Made by a program: the position numbers and the translations under genes
The notes under the pieces: generated by a model
Told to the model about the DNA's origin: nothing
Databases searched by the model: none
What the model saw: only the letters and a program-made list of their open reading frames with translations
DNA from: Helicobacteraceae bacterium
Lineage (GTDB): Bacteria > Campylobacterota > Campylobacteria > Campylobacterales > SZUA-545
Direction of reading: 5' to 3'
Assembly (NCBI GenBank): GCA_003250175.1
Contig: QKHD01000395.1
Span: forward strand, 1-6,487
DNA length: 6,487 nt
In this document: piece after piece, positions 5,831 to 6,487 of the stretch
Position numbering within the stretch: the stretch's first letter is position 1
How the letters are laid out: the number at the start of each line of letters is the position of its first letter

Positions 5831-6325
5831 ATGAAACAAGCCCATGCCACAACGGCTCAGAACCGTTTTCTAACCTTTAAACTGTTGGGAGAAAAATACG
5901 GTATCGAGATTCTCTCCGTCAAAGAGATTATCGGCTACCAGAAGACTATCCCCGTGCATAAGACGCCGGAATACGTCAAGGGAGTTTTGAACCTTCGCGG
6001 ACAGATTATTCCCGTTATTGACCTGACCCTGCGCTTTGGGCTTCCGGAGCAGGAGCACTCCATGTATACGGCCATCATCATCGCCACCATCCACGGCATC
6101 AGCATCGGTTTGATCGTGGACGAGGTGAATGAAGTGGCCAACGTTGCTGACGAGGCGCTCTCCAACCCTCCGGAGTTTGGCAGCAGTATCAACGTCTCCT
6201 ACCTCCATAAAATGGCCCAGGTTGATAATCAGGTGATTATGATCCTCGATCTGGAAAATATCATGGATAGCAAAGACATCCAGACCCTTGACCGTTCCTC
6301 CCAAGAACAACCCGCACTATCTTAA
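5831..6325 (+). CDS. cheW: CheW-type chemotaxis coupling protein
   Basis: CheW links chemoreceptors to the kinase CheA on the inner face of the membrane. The protein has 164 residues and is a single CheW domain without a CheY-like receiver, so it is CheW rather than CheV. Seen are NRFLTFKLLGEKYGIEILSV (11-30), KEIIGYQKTIPVHKTPEYVK (31-50), the signature GVLNLRGQIIPVIDL (51-65), GLIVDEVNEV (93-102) and VIMILDLENIM (135-145). The arginine of NLRG, needed for receptor and CheA contact in E. coli CheW, is present. The ATG at 5831 is chosen because AAGGA lies about seven bases before it and it matches the family's N-terminus; the frame extends upstream only by overlapping hemW. It follows the hemW stop by 23 bases and precedes a receptor gene, so the two chemotaxis genes probably work together. 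Confidence 0.94.
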   Translation: MKQAHATTAQNRFLTFKLLGEKYGIEILSVKEIIGYQKTIPVHKTPEYVKGVLNLRGQIIPVIDLTLRFGLPEQEHSMYTAIIIATIHGISIGLIVDEVNEVANVADEALSNPPEFGSSINVSYLHKMAQVDNQVIMILDLENIMDSKDIQTLDRSSQEQPALS

Positions 6326-6344
6326 AAGACAGAAGGAAATACAC

Positions 6345-6487
6345 GTGAAAAACCTCACCCTATCGGCAAAAATTACCCTTGGTTTCGCCCTGCTGCTGGC
6401 CATCTCCCTCTTTTTGGGCACCATGGCCATCATTAATATGTACAGTGCGGCTTCAGACTCCAATAAACTGGCTAAAACCTATGTGCC
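6345..6487 (+). CDS. Methyl-accepting chemotaxis protein, N-terminal fragment (cut by right edge)
   Basis: Forty-seven complete codons are visible. The start is GTG at 6345, with AGAAGGA ending about eight bases upstream and 19 bases after the cheW stop. The peptide begins MKNLTLSAKITLGFALLLAI and continues SLFLGTMAII, a short basic start and one membrane helix (about residues 11-30). The helix is followed by NMYSAASDSNKLAKTYV, the beginning of a helical periplasmic region. This is the usual first-helix pattern of transmembrane chemoreceptors. The residues after the helix recall receptors with an all-helical sensor domain, but the ligand-binding, HAMP and signalling domains are outside the window. 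The call leans on this pattern and on the adjoining cheW; a sensor kinase or other membrane sensor cannot be fully excluded. Confidence 0.75.
   Translation, partial: MKNLTLSAKITLGFALLLAISLFLGTMAIINMYSAASDSNKLAKTYV

Noticed and set aside
1..6487. Mobile elements, CRISPR arrays, tRNA or rRNA genes, intrinsic terminators
   Set aside because: I looked on both strands and saw no transposase motifs, spaced repeats, cloverleaf-like sequences or stem plus T-run signals.

Overview
The window comes from a bacterial chromosome, most likely a Campylobacterota (Epsilonproteobacteria). The strongest evidence is a gene for HobA, the DnaA-binding initiation factor known only from that phylum. It sits in the run rppH-lysC-hobA-holB-folP, a grouping I know from Helicobacter, Campylobacter and their free-living relatives. 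Base composition, judged by eye at about 55% G+C, is high for the phylum. That points to a free-living lineage, for example near Nitratifractor or Hydrogenimonas, rather than a host-adapted one; the genus is inference only.

Layout. Bases 1-4572 are one tightly packed minus-strand run, transcribed right to left: rppH (RNA pyrophosphohydrolase), lysC (aspartokinase), hobA, holB (DNA polymerase III delta'), folP (dihydropteroate synthase) and a lipoprotein gene cut by the left edge. Gaps are 18, 24, 0, -23 and 10 bases, so this is probably one operon. Bases 4573-4754 form a divergent control region with promoter-like elements on both strands. Bases 4755-6487 are a plus-strand run: hemW (radical-SAM heme chaperone), cheW (chemotaxis coupling protein) and the start of a methyl-accepting chemotaxis receptor cut by the right edge.

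Function. The minus-strand genes mix RNA decay, amino-acid and cell-wall precursor synthesis, replication initiation and elongation, and folate synthesis. They are housekeeping genes held together by position rather than one pathway, although HobA and HolB both serve chromosome replication. The outlier is the partial lipoprotein at the end of the run. Its mature part begins like a right-handed beta-helix surface protein, and its ribosome binding site abuts the folP stop codon. On the plus strand, cheW and the receptor form a chemosensory pair behind a metabolic gene.

No mobile element, tRNA, rRNA, CRISPR array or clear terminator was seen, and no stretch over 300 bases lacks a gene. I found no clear new multigene system. 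The points most worth a second look are the lipoprotein appended to the folP operon, a possible internal translation start in lysC for a separate regulatory subunit, the long uncharacterised N-terminal part and altered loops of FolP, and an excess of the hexamer TCCGGA.
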